From an uncultured bacterium (GTDB lineage: Bacteria > Edwardsbacteria > AC1 > EtOH8), in contig CALMGM010000005.1 of NCBI GenBank assembly GCA_937863685.1, positions 496,001 to 560,000 on the forward strand: a stretch of DNA of 64,000 nucleotides, read 5' to 3'. Under the pieces are notes generated by a model, which saw only the letters and a list, made by a program, of their open reading frames with translations, ran no database searches and had not been told where the DNA came from. A program made the translations under genes and the position numbers. Shown here piece after piece: positions 39,352 to 48,736 of this stretch (its first letter is position 1; the number at the start of each line of letters is the position of its first letter).

Positions 39352-40542
39352 CTATCTTTTCCTTGCCGGAACTAGAGATTTGATCTTTTTGGCCGCCCTC
39401 TTGGGCCTCGGGCTTTTGACTGGTTCCGGCTCCTCTTCTTTCAGGCCTGTTTGACAGCTTTCCTCCAGCGGTCCCTTCTCCGCGACAAAGATGTTTCGCT
39501 GGTCCCTTTTCATCACCACTATTCCGTAGATGATGGTTTGCCCGGTGACAAAGACGCTAAGCAGGTATGACAAGACCAGCAGCCGGACAGCGTTCAAGGA
39601 CATCCCCATGATAAAGGCTGCCGTATGGCCCGACCAGTTAAGGGCCGGGGGTGCCATCATAGCGGAGGACAGGCCCGACAAAACGGGATTGTCCAGGGCC
39701 ATGAGGTAATTGGTCGCCAGCGGCGGCGTATATAGGTTGAATGCAGCCAGGGCGATATCGGAAAATTTGCTTCCCATCGACCAAGAAAGAACCTGGTAAG
39801 CTATGCCCAGCCCACTGATGGTGAACCAGGCAAAAACGCCCGCAGCAACCAGGCACAGTACCTTAAGAAATCCGGTATATACCACCAACCGCCATGGCTG
39901 GGAAGTGATGGATGAAAATACCTCGAAAAGATTGTCAAAGGAATCGCCCTTGGTAGCCCCGGAGATCACCGGAGAAAAGAACAATCCAATGGCCAATGAC
40001 ACTAACAGGAAAACCAGAAATAAGCACACCAGGTAGATGGGCAGGCTCAACAGGGCGATGGTCAATTCACCCAGCACCGTTATCCGCCCCCACCAACCGG
40101 ACAGGATTCCGAAAAACAGCAGAAATAACACGAATGAAATTATGACCAGCGGTCCGCCCAAAATGGATTTCCAGGAATCCTTTAGATAACCCACCGCTTC
40201 CTTCACTTCGTAAAATTCGTTGCCTTTAAGCTGCTCCGCCGCCAGACGGGCCGTCACCGCAGCAGACAGCATGTATATCAGCAGGGCGCCTAACAGTCCG
40301 ATCGCCCACAGCACCCAGGATATGGCGCCGGAACCCGGCCAGGGCATGGCGGGAACCAGCCCGAACATCACCCAGACATCGGATAGGCTGCGGCCGGCAG
40401 CCAGATGGGCACAATAACCCAATGTTCCATAAAAGATGAAACCCCACATCAATCCCCAAAAGAAGACCCACATTTTTTTAGGCGACAGGCCCAGTCTGGC
40501 CGCCCTAAAAATATCCCGATAATCAAAGTATAGCTTCAGCAA
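39352..40542 (-). CDS. Polytopic membrane protein
   Basis: Multiple TM segments; basic C-terminal tail. Confidence 0.7.
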   Translation of the reverse strand: MLKLYFDYRDIFRAARLGLSPKKMWVFFWGLMWGFIFYGTLGYCAHLAAGRSLSDVWVMFGLVPAMPWPGSGAISWVLWAIGLLGALLIYMLSAAVTARLAAEQLKGNEFYEVKEAVGYLKDSWKSILGGPLVIISFVLFLLFFGILSGWWGRITVLGELTIALLSLPIYLVCLFLVFLLVSLAIGLFFSPVISGATKGDSFDNLFEVFSSITSQPWRLVVYTGFLKVLCLVAAGVFAWFTISGLGIAYQVLSWSMGSKFSDIALAAFNLYTPPLATNYLMALDNPVLSGLSSAMMAPPALNWSGHTAAFIMGMSLNAVRLLVLSYLLSVFVTGQTIIYGIVVMKRDQRNIFVAEKGPLEESCQTGLKEEEPEPVKSPRPKRAAKKIKSLVPARKR

Positions 40543-40588
40543 TTTTCCATCCTCCTTATTAAGGTTATGGTTACAAAGAGAGGTGCCA

Positions 40589-42160
40589 TCAACTTAAGTT
40601 GTCTATCAGCAGTTTGCAGATATAATCCTCGATTCGCCTGGCCAGCTTGGAGCGATAGGTGTTGTTTACCATTATGGAAAAAGCAAACATCTTGCCGTTC
40701 TTGGCAGTCAGGTAGCCGGATAACGCTGAGACCCCGCCGATAGATCCGGTCTTGGCATAGACCCTGCCGCAGAAATCCGGCTGGGAGAACCTTCCTTCCA
40801 GAGTGCCGTCGATGCCGCCGATGGCCAGCGATTTGTAAAAAACATCCCAGTACGGCTGTTCGTGCATGTATTTCAGAAGATTGACCACCTGCAGCGGGGA
40901 TACTTCGTTCTGCCGGGACAGCCCGCAGCCGTCGAACAGGTCAATCTCTCCCAGGCCCATTTGGCTGATGATGCCCCTTTCGGCCGATGAGCCTCTCTCC
41001 CGGCTGCCTTCGCCGTCCACCTCGGCCCCGATGGTCTGAAGCAGCGACTCGGCGTAAAGATTGTGGCTCTTTTTGTTGATGACTTTTATTATCTCGGAAA
41101 GGGGCTCGGAATAATGGACGTACAGCAGGGTGGTGGTGTTCTCCCGGGCCGGGGAATGGTCCTGGCTGGCCCTGATATCGCCGCTGATAGCGACATCCCG
41201 CTGTTTTAAAAGTTCGGCGAAGATCCTGGCGAAATGGCTTTCAGGTTCCTTGGCGATGAAAGTGAATTTTTTGCAGGCTCCAACCGCCAGTTTTCCGGTT
41301 ATTTTCAGGGTGGTTCCGTCGAAGGAAGCATAGGCCTTGCCGTTATTATAGACCCGGCGGCTCTTGGTGCTGTAGCTGCCGTCCTTGTTCTTTACCTTTT
41401 TAGTAATGGTGCTGTAGCTGCCGGGGATGGTCCGGCTGAGGTTCTTGATGTTAACCGACATCGGGGGATCGGTGGAGAAATTGACCGGCTTGCCTATCTT
41501 TCCCCCTTTCAGGGTCACCACCACCACGTTCTCCCTGAAGGATAGTCCGGAAAGTCTCCAGGCCAGGCGTTTCTTAGGGCGAACCAGCTTGTTGGCCGAG
41601 CGGGGTATGATCGATACCAATTTTTCGGGCAGGAAATCGCCCTTGTCGCCGATCACGTCGCCCCGCACTTCGGTTATACCCATGGCTTTGATATTGTCGG
41701 CCCACTCCTCCATGGTGGCGATATCGCTGATGGTGGGATCGCCCGACCCCTTGATAAGCAGATCCCCGCTCAGCACTCCGGCGGAGTCTATCGGTCCGCA
41801 GGCGTAGATCTCGGTCTGATAGCTGTAGTCCGGCCCCAGTTTCTCCAGGGCGGCGGCAGTGGTGAAAAGTTTGGTGTTGGAGGCGGGAATGAATCGGGAA
41901 TCGGAATTATGCTGATATATCAGAGAGCCGTCGTCCAGGGACATCACCGCCACTCCCCAGCGTCCCACCCGATTGAGCTTCTTGCTCAATAACTTATCCA
42001 GGTCATCCTGGACATCACCGGTGGGCTTGGGAAGATAAAAAACGCTGGAGGATTTTTTTTTGGCAACCTTCTTAGCATTAGTCTTCGCCCCCCCGGCGTT
42101 TGAAACACATAGAGCCCCGGTTAAAATAAGGATAGATATATATGCAATTCTTTTAATCAT
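40589..42160 (-). CDS. D-alanyl-D-alanine carboxypeptidase/endopeptidase, PBP4 (DacB) family
   Basis: FIPASNTKLFTTAAALEKLGPDYSYQTEIY; SHNLYAESLLQTIG; KTGSIGGVSALSGYL. Confidence 0.93.
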   Translation of the reverse strand: MIKRIAYISILILTGALCVSNAGGAKTNAKKVAKKKSSSVFYLPKPTGDVQDDLDKLLSKKLNRVGRWGVAVMSLDDGSLIYQHNSDSRFIPASNTKLFTTAAALEKLGPDYSYQTEIYACGPIDSAGVLSGDLLIKGSGDPTISDIATMEEWADNIKAMGITEVRGDVIGDKGDFLPEKLVSIIPRSANKLVRPKKRLAWRLSGLSFRENVVVVTLKGGKIGKPVNFSTDPPMSVNIKNLSRTIPGSYSTITKKVKNKDGSYSTKSRRVYNNGKAYASFDGTTLKITGKLAVGACKKFTFIAKEPESHFARIFAELLKQRDVAISGDIRASQDHSPARENTTTLLYVHYSEPLSEIIKVINKKSHNLYAESLLQTIGAEVDGEGSRERGSSAERGIISQMGLGEIDLFDGCGLSRQNEVSPLQVVNLLKYMHEQPYWDVFYKSLAIGGIDGTLEGRFSQPDFCGRVYAKTGSIGGVSALSGYLTAKNGKMFAFSIMVNNTYRSKLARRIEDYICKLLIDNLS

Positions 42161-42654
42161 CAGGTCTTTCCCAAAAACAGGTAAGGTTTCCAATTGTCGT
42201 CAGGATTATGTATAGAATACTGTATGAAAGAAAAGTAATGAGGCCGGCGCGGTTTTTTTATCAAGGTCATTTTGGATTGTTTGAGACTGCGATTGGCTTT
42301 TTTATTGTTGCATACCGTGCAGGCGCATACCAAATTATCCCAGGTATCATCTCCCCCCAGACTCTTGGGCACCAGGTGATCGATGGTAAGAGATCCCTGA
42401 TTGGTGCCGCAATACTGGCAGACGTGACGATCCCTCCTCAGGATATTCTGCTTGGAAAGCTTGACTTCCAGGCGCGGTTTACGGATGAAATTGCCTAGCC
42501 GGACGACGCTGGGCAATATGAACTTCCGGCGAATGCTGGCGGCAAAATGGGAACTGTTCTCCACTACCTCGGCTTTTCCCAAGAGCAACAGCACCAGGGC
42601 TCGTTTGGCATTGCAGACCAACAACGGTTCATAATTCTGATTGAGCACCAGCAC
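42160..42654 (-). CDS. HNH endonuclease family protein
   Basis: HVCQYCGTNQGSLTIDHLVPKSLGGDDTWDNLVCACTVCNNKKANRS. Confidence 0.92.
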   Translation of the reverse strand: MLVLNQNYEPLLVCNAKRALVLLLLGKAEVVENSSHFAASIRRKFILPSVVRLGNFIRKPRLEVKLSKQNILRRDRHVCQYCGTNQGSLTIDHLVPKSLGGDDTWDNLVCACTVCNNKKANRSLKQSKMTLIKKPRRPHYFSFIQYSIHNPDDNWKPYLFLGKT

Positions 42655-42680
42655 CTGGCGCCCCAGATTGTTATTTATAC

Positions 42681-43124
42681 TTATCTGACTAGCGGCTGTG
42701 ATTCCTTATGGCTAAAGTTTATTCTATGGGTATAGAACGGAAAGTACAATTCCACCGTATAATTTATGGAAATGCTGTAATTCTGGCCTTCTGCCCTTAT
42801 GATGTTCTGTAGGAAATAGTCCATGGCTCCGTCGAGATATTCCTTCTGCTGCTCCTCTGTCACCGGCCGATAGACATACTTATTGCCCTTCTCGTCCTGT
42901 ACCTGATAGAAATAATCTCCCACCAGCGGGATCTTATCATCCATGGCGGTCTCAGCCAGGGTACGGGCAATGCTTTCGTCACTCTCAGCTATGGCATTCT
43001 GGACGGCTTCCTCCATCTTGTCCTTGATATGAAAGTAACGGATGTATGGTATGCTGATGGCCACTGCAGCGTACATCAGGAACAGGACGGCTATTACCAG
43101 TACAACCTTCAAAATCGGAGGCAT
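42681..43124 (-). CDS. Small single-TM hypothetical protein
   Basis: N-terminal TM ILKVVLVIAVLFLMYAAVAISI; intact ORF. Confidence 0.65.
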   Translation of the reverse strand: MPPILKVVLVIAVLFLMYAAVAISIPYIRYFHIKDKMEEAVQNAIAESDESIARTLAETAMDDKIPLVGDYFYQVQDEKGNKYVYRPVTEEQQKEYLDGAMDYFLQNIIRAEGQNYSISINYTVELYFPFYTHRINFSHKESQPLVR

Positions 43125-43134
43125 TTTTTCTCCT

Positions 43135-43165
43135 TAAAAAAGAGCACAAGCGTATGCCTGTGCTC
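43135..43165 (-). terminator. Rho-independent terminator downstream of tRNA-Ala
   Basis: Minus strand GAGCACA-N10-TGTGCTC followed by TTTTTT. Confidence 0.75.
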
Positions 43166-43245
43166 GATTTCTACGACGCTTGCCGAATTGTCTTTCGGCA
43201 ATACAGCCGTAAATCAATTGCCTACGCAAGCATCATAATTATATC

Positions 43246-43323
43246 TGGTGGACCTGAGGGGGCTCGAACCCCTGACCTCCTGACTGCCAGTCAGGCGCGC
43301 TACCAAAACTGCGCCACAGGCCC
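43246..43323 (-). tRNA. tRNA-Ala(GGC), CCA encoded
   Basis: Cloverleaf GGGCCTG..CAGGTCC with G3-U70; anticodon loop CTGGCAG; TTCGAGC; 3' ACCA. Confidence 0.96.
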
Positions 43324-43437
43324 ATTCATGTTTTTTAAAGCCCAAAGAACAGATGTCCCACACCTAAATATCGTTCATAAGTTTAGCAAATAATCTGTCC
43401 CGTGTCAAGCATATTGATGCTCTCATGAATGCAATTC

Positions 43438-43917
43438 TTAGAAGAAGATCCTGACCCCTATCCCCCCCTGCATATCGAAACCGGTCTCCGGGACAAGGTT
43501 CAGGGCGGGAGCCAGTTCCAGGAACAGGTCCACCGGGGCCTGGGGGAAAATATATTCCAATCCGGCCACGCCCCGGACCCCCAGATTGAAGTGCTTGTCA
43601 TAATGGGCCCTTTCCCCCGACCACAGCGTTCCGCCGATCCCAAAATATACTGGCAGCTGTCCCCTTTCCACCTCCAGAAGTTTATAATCATGCCAGAGGT
43701 GATCGGCATGAAGCCTCAAGTATCCGGCATCGTTGAACGACCAGGCCATCGCCCCGGCCCAGGCTCTTTCTTTTCCGTTCCACAGCTTCCAAGATAGGCC
43801 GGTCGGCTCTCCGGCTATCAGTCCCAGACCGAAACCACCGCCCCCCTTGACCGGTCCTTTGCCATGGGCCAGGGAAACGCCCAATAACAATATGCCAATA
43901 GCGATCTTCTTTTTCAT
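43438..43917 (-). CDS. Small outer-membrane beta-barrel-like protein
   Basis: Signal peptide; GFGLGLIAGEPTGLSWKLW; LPVYFGIGG; terminal GIGVRIFF. Confidence 0.7.
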   Translation of the reverse strand: MKKKIAIGILLLGVSLAHGKGPVKGGGGFGLGLIAGEPTGLSWKLWNGKERAWAGAMAWSFNDAGYLRLHADHLWHDYKLLEVERGQLPVYFGIGGTLWSGERAHYDKHFNLGVRGVAGLEYIFPQAPVDLFLELAPALNLVPETGFDMQGGIGVRIFF

Positions 43918-43941
43918 ATCATCCTTTAAAATATATTTGTA

Positions 43942-44340
43942 TTATAAAAACTTGACTTCCTGGACTGCTTTGTTGACCACGAAAACCTTTTCGGTATTTG
44001 ATCTCTTATCGGCCGGGAAAAGGAAAAACCCTTTCCGGTTGGGCATATACATCTCGGTGATTCCTGTCAGCTTCTCTCCATCGAAGAAGGTGACCTCCAT
44101 CTTTTTGCAGTTGACCGGACAGCTGCCGTCAAAATCGTTTCTCTCGTCATACTCCCGGTTTCCGGTAAAATCCTTGACAAAGAACACCGCCTTAAGCTGT
44201 TCGATCCGGACTTCGGCGGAGGGGCCGGGATTATCGTTGGATGAAAGATGGAAGGCATCCTTATTCATCGAAAAATCCAGGGTGTGCCCTTTAACCACCC
44301 GGCCGTCAAGATAGCGCGCCACCAGTTTTCTTTCCTGCAT
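43942..44340 (-). CDS. Conserved hypothetical (DUF6982-like, tentative)
   Basis: RKLVARYLDGRVVKGHTLDF..LKAVFFVKDFTGN..VTFFDGEKLTG..KGFFLFPADKRSNTEKVFVV. Confidence 0.65.
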   Translation of the reverse strand: MQERKLVARYLDGRVVKGHTLDFSMNKDAFHLSSNDNPGPSAEVRIEQLKAVFFVKDFTGNREYDERNDFDGSCPVNCKKMEVTFFDGEKLTGITEMYMPNRKGFFLFPADKRSNTEKVFVVNKAVQEVKFL

Positions 44341-44360
44341 GATTGACCTCTGGTTTTGGT

Positions 44361-44516
44361 TTATGCTTTCCGGCGATCGTTATTTCTTCTTTCCATACTG
44401 CGCCGCTCGACTCTGCTATTGTTATTCTCCTGATCGTTTTGGGATCGGCGCCGCTCGTCCTTGCGGCGGTCCTCGAAACGCCGGTCATATAGAGTTTGAT
44501 TCGCTTTGAATATCAT
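44361..44516 (-). CDS. 51-aa highly basic RR-rich small protein (not in ORF track)
   Basis: Manual translation MIFKANQTLYDRRFEDRRKDERRRSQNDQENNNSRVERRSMERRNNDRRKA; SD AAGGAGG just upstream. Confidence 0.7.
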   Translation of the reverse strand: MIFKANQTLYDRRFEDRRKDERRRSQNDQENNNSRVERRSMERRNNDRRKA

Positions 44517-44622
44517 AATGCCTCCTTAATTGTTGGTTAACCATTGATCTCCGAATCGAATCGTTCCGTCCGGCAAATATCCGGACCAGCGGGCAATTAT
44601 GTTTTGCATATGCTATGATCAA

Positions 44623-45531
44623 TCATCCCAAACGCTGTCTTTTATGCAGATAAGATAATAAGGCCTTATCAAAAGGGGTTTTGGTGTCCAAGGGAACATA
44701 ATCTATGAAATCTTTCCGGCATTCCCTGTTCAGCCCCTCGCGCCAGTTGGTCACCGCCTTTTGGTATTCCGGGGCGGCGCCAGCCATATCCAGCTGGATC
44801 CTTTCCCCGGTCTCCATATCCTCAAAGGAAAGTTCGCCCGAAAACGGCAGGGACAACTCGTCATGGTCCAACAGATGGAACAAAAGTACCTCGTGCTTGA
44901 GATGTCGGAAATGTTTTAATGCTTTAAGCACGGCATTGGATCCGTCCCACAGATCGGAGATCAGAATTATCAGCCCCCGGCGTTTGAGATGTCCCGCCAG
45001 GTCGTAGAATATCTTTTCAAAATCGGTCCTGCCCCCGGGAATCTCCCTGTCCAACAGCTCCAGCATTTGACGCCAGTGGGAGCGGCGGGAGCTGGGAGCC
45101 ATGAAATTGCTGATGCCCTCCCGGAAGGTGGCCAAGCCGGCCGCATCATGCTGGTTCAGCAGCAGCAGACTCAGCGCTGCCGCCAGGCAGGCGCCGTACT
45201 GGTATTTTGATAGGCCTCCCTTTTTATGATAACCCATCGAAGCCGAACAGTCAAGCAGCAGATAGGCTTTTAGATTGGTCTCCTCCTCGAATTCCTTGAC
45301 GTAATACCGGTCGCTCCTGGCCAGGGCCTTCCAGTCAATTCTTTTTATCTCATCACCCGGCATATAGGAGCGGTATTCGGCAAACTCAACCGAAAAGCCG
45401 TGATAGGGGCTTTTATGCAGACCGGTCAGAAATCCCTCCACCACCAGCCGGGCCTTGATGTCCAGTCCCTTGATCTGGGCGATAAAATCGGGGGACAGGG
45501 AATCCTGAACTGCCGTCATGATGTTATCCAT
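44623..45531 (-). CDS. DUF58 domain-containing protein
   Basis: GFSVEFAEYRSYMPGDEIKRIDWKALARSDRYYVKEFEEETNLKAYLLLDCSASMGY. Confidence 0.9.
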   Translation of the reverse strand: MDNIMTAVQDSLSPDFIAQIKGLDIKARLVVEGFLTGLHKSPYHGFSVEFAEYRSYMPGDEIKRIDWKALARSDRYYVKEFEEETNLKAYLLLDCSASMGYHKKGGLSKYQYGACLAAALSLLLLNQHDAAGLATFREGISNFMAPSSRRSHWRQMLELLDREIPGGRTDFEKIFYDLAGHLKRRGLIILISDLWDGSNAVLKALKHFRHLKHEVLLFHLLDHDELSLPFSGELSFEDMETGERIQLDMAGAAPEYQKAVTNWREGLNRECRKDFIDYVPLDTKTPFDKALLSYLHKRQRLG

Positions 45532-46861
45532 GTGAAGATTCGGCTTTTTTCTGTTTGACCACAATGCCGGCCGCCACCAAGCTGAATACCGCCAGCAATA
45601 TCCCGCACCAGAACAGGGTCACCCGTTCGTGATTGGTGGTGCCCAGCCGGGGCAGAATGATCTGGGCAATGAAGCCGAAGAACAGTGAACTCAGCATGAA
45701 ACCCCCATTCAGCACAAAGTCCCGCCCCGAGAATATCCGGCCCCACAGCTTGTCGGGGGCAGACTCATGAAGCAGGGTGTCCTGGGCCACCATCACCGGT
45801 GAAAGAAAAACTCCGATCAGCAGGCCCACCGGCAGCAACTGCCAGTATGACCGGCACAGAGCGAACAGGCTGACCATGGTCCCTACTCCCAGCAGGCCCA
45901 CTACTATGATCATCCGGCGGGAGTAGCGGTGCCCCAGAAAGCCTATCGATAAAGAACCCAGCATCATGCCCAGGGCGAAGATCCCGCCCAGCACGCCAAC
46001 GCCTCCGGTGCCGGAACCGATGCTGCCCCGGATCCCTTTCTGGACGATGACCACCACCAGGGGATAAAGGGTCCCGCCGAAGATGGCCACCAGCAGCAGG
46101 GACAGCATTACGAATTTGACCTTGGGGGAGGAGAAAATCAGGGTCCACAGCTCCTTGAGGTCGGCCTTCAGGTTGTTTATCCGCCGCCGCCACAGCTGGG
46201 CCAGTTCGGGCTCCCTTTGGCTCTCGATCACTTTCTCCCCGGTCTTGAGCATGGCGATGGTGACCACCGAGATCAGGAAGGTCAGACTGTCCAGGTAGAA
46301 CCCGGCCTCCCAGGGCTGCAGCTTGAGGTGCCGCCAGAATCCGCCCACCACCAGCAGTCCGCCGCCCACGAAGCCCACCATCCCGGCCAGCTTGTTGATG
46401 AAATTCATTACCGCATTGGCGGCGAAGATCTTGTTCTGGGGCACCAGGTAGGGGATCAGCGACAGCCGGGCGGCGCTGGCGAACAGCCCCATCAGAAAGG
46501 AGATGAACACCAATGGGAACAGGATCAGCACCGAGCCGGTCACTTTCATCAGCAGGGGGATCAGCCCGATGATAATGGCCCGGCCGGCGTCGGCCGCTAT
46601 CAGCACCTTGCTCTTGGCCCGGCGGTCCACCACCACCCCCACGATGGGGCCGAACAGCAGGGCCGGCAGGGCGATGGCCACTGTGATCTGGGAATAGGCC
46701 AGCGGGGCCCGGGTGGTGTAGGCCCCGATCACCGCGATCAGGGCCATCTGGGCCAGATAATCGCCGAACTGGGAGACCAGCTGCCCGGCGGCGAACAGGG
46801 CGAACTTGGGCTCCGACAGGGCCGCGGCAAAATGTCCTGATTGTTTAGCCACCGGCCGCAC
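45524..46861 (-). CDS. MFS transporter
   Basis: FAAGQLVSQFGDYLAQMALI; VVDRRAKSKVLIAADAGRA; about 12 TM segments. Confidence 0.87.
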   Translation of the reverse strand: MRPVAKQSGHFAAALSEPKFALFAAGQLVSQFGDYLAQMALIAVIGAYTTRAPLAYSQITVAIALPALLFGPIVGVVVDRRAKSKVLIAADAGRAIIIGLIPLLMKVTGSVLILFPLVFISFLMGLFASAARLSLIPYLVPQNKIFAANAVMNFINKLAGMVGFVGGGLLVVGGFWRHLKLQPWEAGFYLDSLTFLISVVTIAMLKTGEKVIESQREPELAQLWRRRINNLKADLKELWTLIFSSPKVKFVMLSLLLVAIFGGTLYPLVVVIVQKGIRGSIGSGTGGVGVLGGIFALGMMLGSLSIGFLGHRYSRRMIIVVGLLGVGTMVSLFALCRSYWQLLPVGLLIGVFLSPVMVAQDTLLHESAPDKLWGRIFSGRDFVLNGGFMLSSLFFGFIAQIILPRLGTTNHERVTLFWCGILLAVFSLVAAGIVVKQKKAESSHG

Positions 46862-47351
46862 CCTTTCTCCCTCTCCCGATGGGAGAGGGGTGGGGAGAGG
46901 TTTTCCCCACCCCGGTATGTCCGAAACCGCCTTTACCTCTTTTGGTATTATTAAGCGACTTTGCCTTGACCAGCTTCGCCTTGACCACCGGAGCTATCAC
47001 CAATTGGGCGATCCGGTCGCCGGGTTGAATGACGAAATCCTTTTTCCCCAGGTTGATCAGGATCACCCCCACCTCCCCGCGGTAATCGGCATCGATGGTG
47101 CCCGGGGCATTGACGATGGAAATGCCGTGCTTGATAGCCAGGCCGCTCCGGGGGCGGACCTGCCCTTCGTAGCCGGGAGGGATCTCCAAAGCCAGGCCGG
47201 TGGGCGCCAGGCATATCTGTCCCGGCTTTATCTTCAGGGGTTTCCTGATGGCCGCCTTAAGGTCCATCCCGGAGGAATGGGCGGTGGAATATTCCGGCAC
47301 CTGAGCCAGATCGGAGAGCAGGGATATTTTTATCTTCAGGTCTTTCATCAT
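46845..47351 (-). CDS. dut: dUTP diphosphatase
   Basis: AGMDLKAA-like HSSGMDLKAA; RPRSGLAIKHGISIVNAPGTIDADYRGEV; GDRIAQLVI; RGKGGFGHTG. Confidence 0.95.
   Translation of the reverse strand: MMKDLKIKISLLSDLAQVPEYSTAHSSGMDLKAAIRKPLKIKPGQICLAPTGLALEIPPGYEGQVRPRSGLAIKHGISIVNAPGTIDADYRGEVGVILINLGKKDFVIQPGDRIAQLVIAPVVKAKLVKAKSLNNTKRGKGGFGHTGVGKTSPHPSPIGRGRKGAAGG
46864..46913. repeat. GC-rich palindromic short repeat at the dut 3' end
   Basis: CTTTCTCCCTCTCCCGATGGGAGAGGGGTGGGGAGAGG; related text inside 32319-34334. Confidence 0.6.
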
Positions 47352-47439
47352 AACTTTCAGGTGTTTTTCTATGTTCGATTGAACTTTATTATATCAATTG
47401 CCGATAAGTTTGACAATAAAATTGTTGAATAAATGCAAA

Positions 47440-47461
47440 GGGGCGATGCTCCGATCGCCCC
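47440..47461 (-). terminator. Hairpin terminator for aminotransferase gene
   Basis: GGGGCGAT-N6-ATCGCCCC then CTTTGCATTT on the minus strand. Confidence 0.6.
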
Positions 47462-47481
47462 GTGGTCAGATTTTTCCGGGA

Positions 47482-48708
47482 TCATTTCCGGCGGTTGTAA
47501 GCCTCGATCCCCTTGGCCAGTACTTTCAGGGCCTTACGCAGGTCGCCCTCGTTAAGCACATAGGCCAGGCGGACCTCCTGCTTGCCCTGGCCCGGCGTGG
47601 CGTAAAAGCCGTCGCCCGGGGCCACCATGGTGGTGGCGCCCTCATGCGAGAAATCGGTCAGCATCCACTGGGCAAACTTGTCGGAATCGTCGATCGGCAG
47701 ATGGGGCATAATATAAAAGGCACCGGCCGGTTTTTTGAAGATGGCCCCCGGTATCTTGGCCAGCTCCTCGCAGACCACATCTCGGCGACGCTGGTACTCG
47801 GTGATCATCTTCTTGAGGTATTTGTCGATGGTCTGGTATCCGGCGATGGCTCCCACCTGCTCGATGGTGGGCGGGCACAGCCGGGCCTGCCCGAACTTTA
47901 GCATGGTCTGCATGATCTCGGGATTGCGGCACACCACGCAGCCCACCCGGGCCCCGCAGGCCGAAAAACGCTTGGAGATGGAGTCCATCATGATGGCCCT
48001 ATCCTCTACCCCCGGGATATGCAGGATGCTGGTGTGGTAGCCGCCATCGTAAGTGAACTCCCGGTAGACCTCATCGGCCAGCAGCCACAGGTTCTTCTCC
48101 CTGGCCAGGCCGGCCAGCATCTCCAGATCCTTTCTGGAAAAGAGGGCCCCGGTTGGGTTGTTGGGCGAACAGTACATGATGGCCTTGGTTCTGTCGGTGA
48201 TCCGCTTGACGAATTCGGCCTTGGAAGGCAGGGCGAAACCCTCCTCCACATCGGTGGGCACCGGCACGATCTTCATGCCGGCCATGGTGGCGAAGCCGTT
48301 GTAGTTGGTGTAGAACGGCTCGGGGACCAGTATCTCATCGCCGGGATCGCCGATGGCCATCAGGGCGAAGATGATGGCCTCTGAGCCGGCGGTGGTCACC
48401 AGAACATCATCGGCGGACACCATGATATCCTGCCGTTCCAGATATTTCTTTATTTCCTGCCTGAGGGCCGGCAGGCCCTGGGAGGGCCCGTAGGCCAGCA
48501 CTTCCTCGCTGAAGTTGCGGATGGCATCCATGATGTCCTTGGGGGTGGCGATATCCGGCTGTCCGATGTTGAGATGATAGATATGGGTGCCCCTATGTCT
48601 GGCGGCGTCGGCCAGCGGCACCAGCCTTCTGATGGGAGAGGCCTGCATGCCCAGGGCCCTTTGGGACAGGCCCAGGGCCGTTTTTTTCTCTTTGCTCATT
48701 ATCGTCAT
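47482..48708 (-). CDS. Pyridoxal phosphate-dependent aminotransferase (class I/II)
   Basis: YHLNIGQPDIATP; YCSPNNPTGALFSRKDLEML; DSISKRFSACGARVGCVV. Confidence 0.93.
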   Translation of the reverse strand: MTIMSKEKKTALGLSQRALGMQASPIRRLVPLADAARHRGTHIYHLNIGQPDIATPKDIMDAIRNFSEEVLAYGPSQGLPALRQEIKKYLERQDIMVSADDVLVTTAGSEAIIFALMAIGDPGDEILVPEPFYTNYNGFATMAGMKIVPVPTDVEEGFALPSKAEFVKRITDRTKAIMYCSPNNPTGALFSRKDLEMLAGLAREKNLWLLADEVYREFTYDGGYHTSILHIPGVEDRAIMMDSISKRFSACGARVGCVVCRNPEIMQTMLKFGQARLCPPTIEQVGAIAGYQTIDKYLKKMITEYQRRRDVVCEELAKIPGAIFKKPAGAFYIMPHLPIDDSDKFAQWMLTDFSHEGATTMVAPGDGFYATPGQGKQEVRLAYVLNEGDLRKALKVLAKGIEAYNRRK

Positions 48709-48736
48709 CCTATAAACTTGAATTTATAAATTTCTC

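Noticed and set aside
42160-42654. HNH protein considered as part of a mobile element or restriction system
   Set aside because: No flanking transposase, intron or methyltransferase; a common stand-alone HNH family next to dacB
43246-43323. Possible frameshift or intron in tRNA-Ala because of the long TTTTGG D-loop
   Set aside because: All stems pair normally, including G3-U70; the same AGTTTTGGT D-loop occurs in the tRNA-Val of this window
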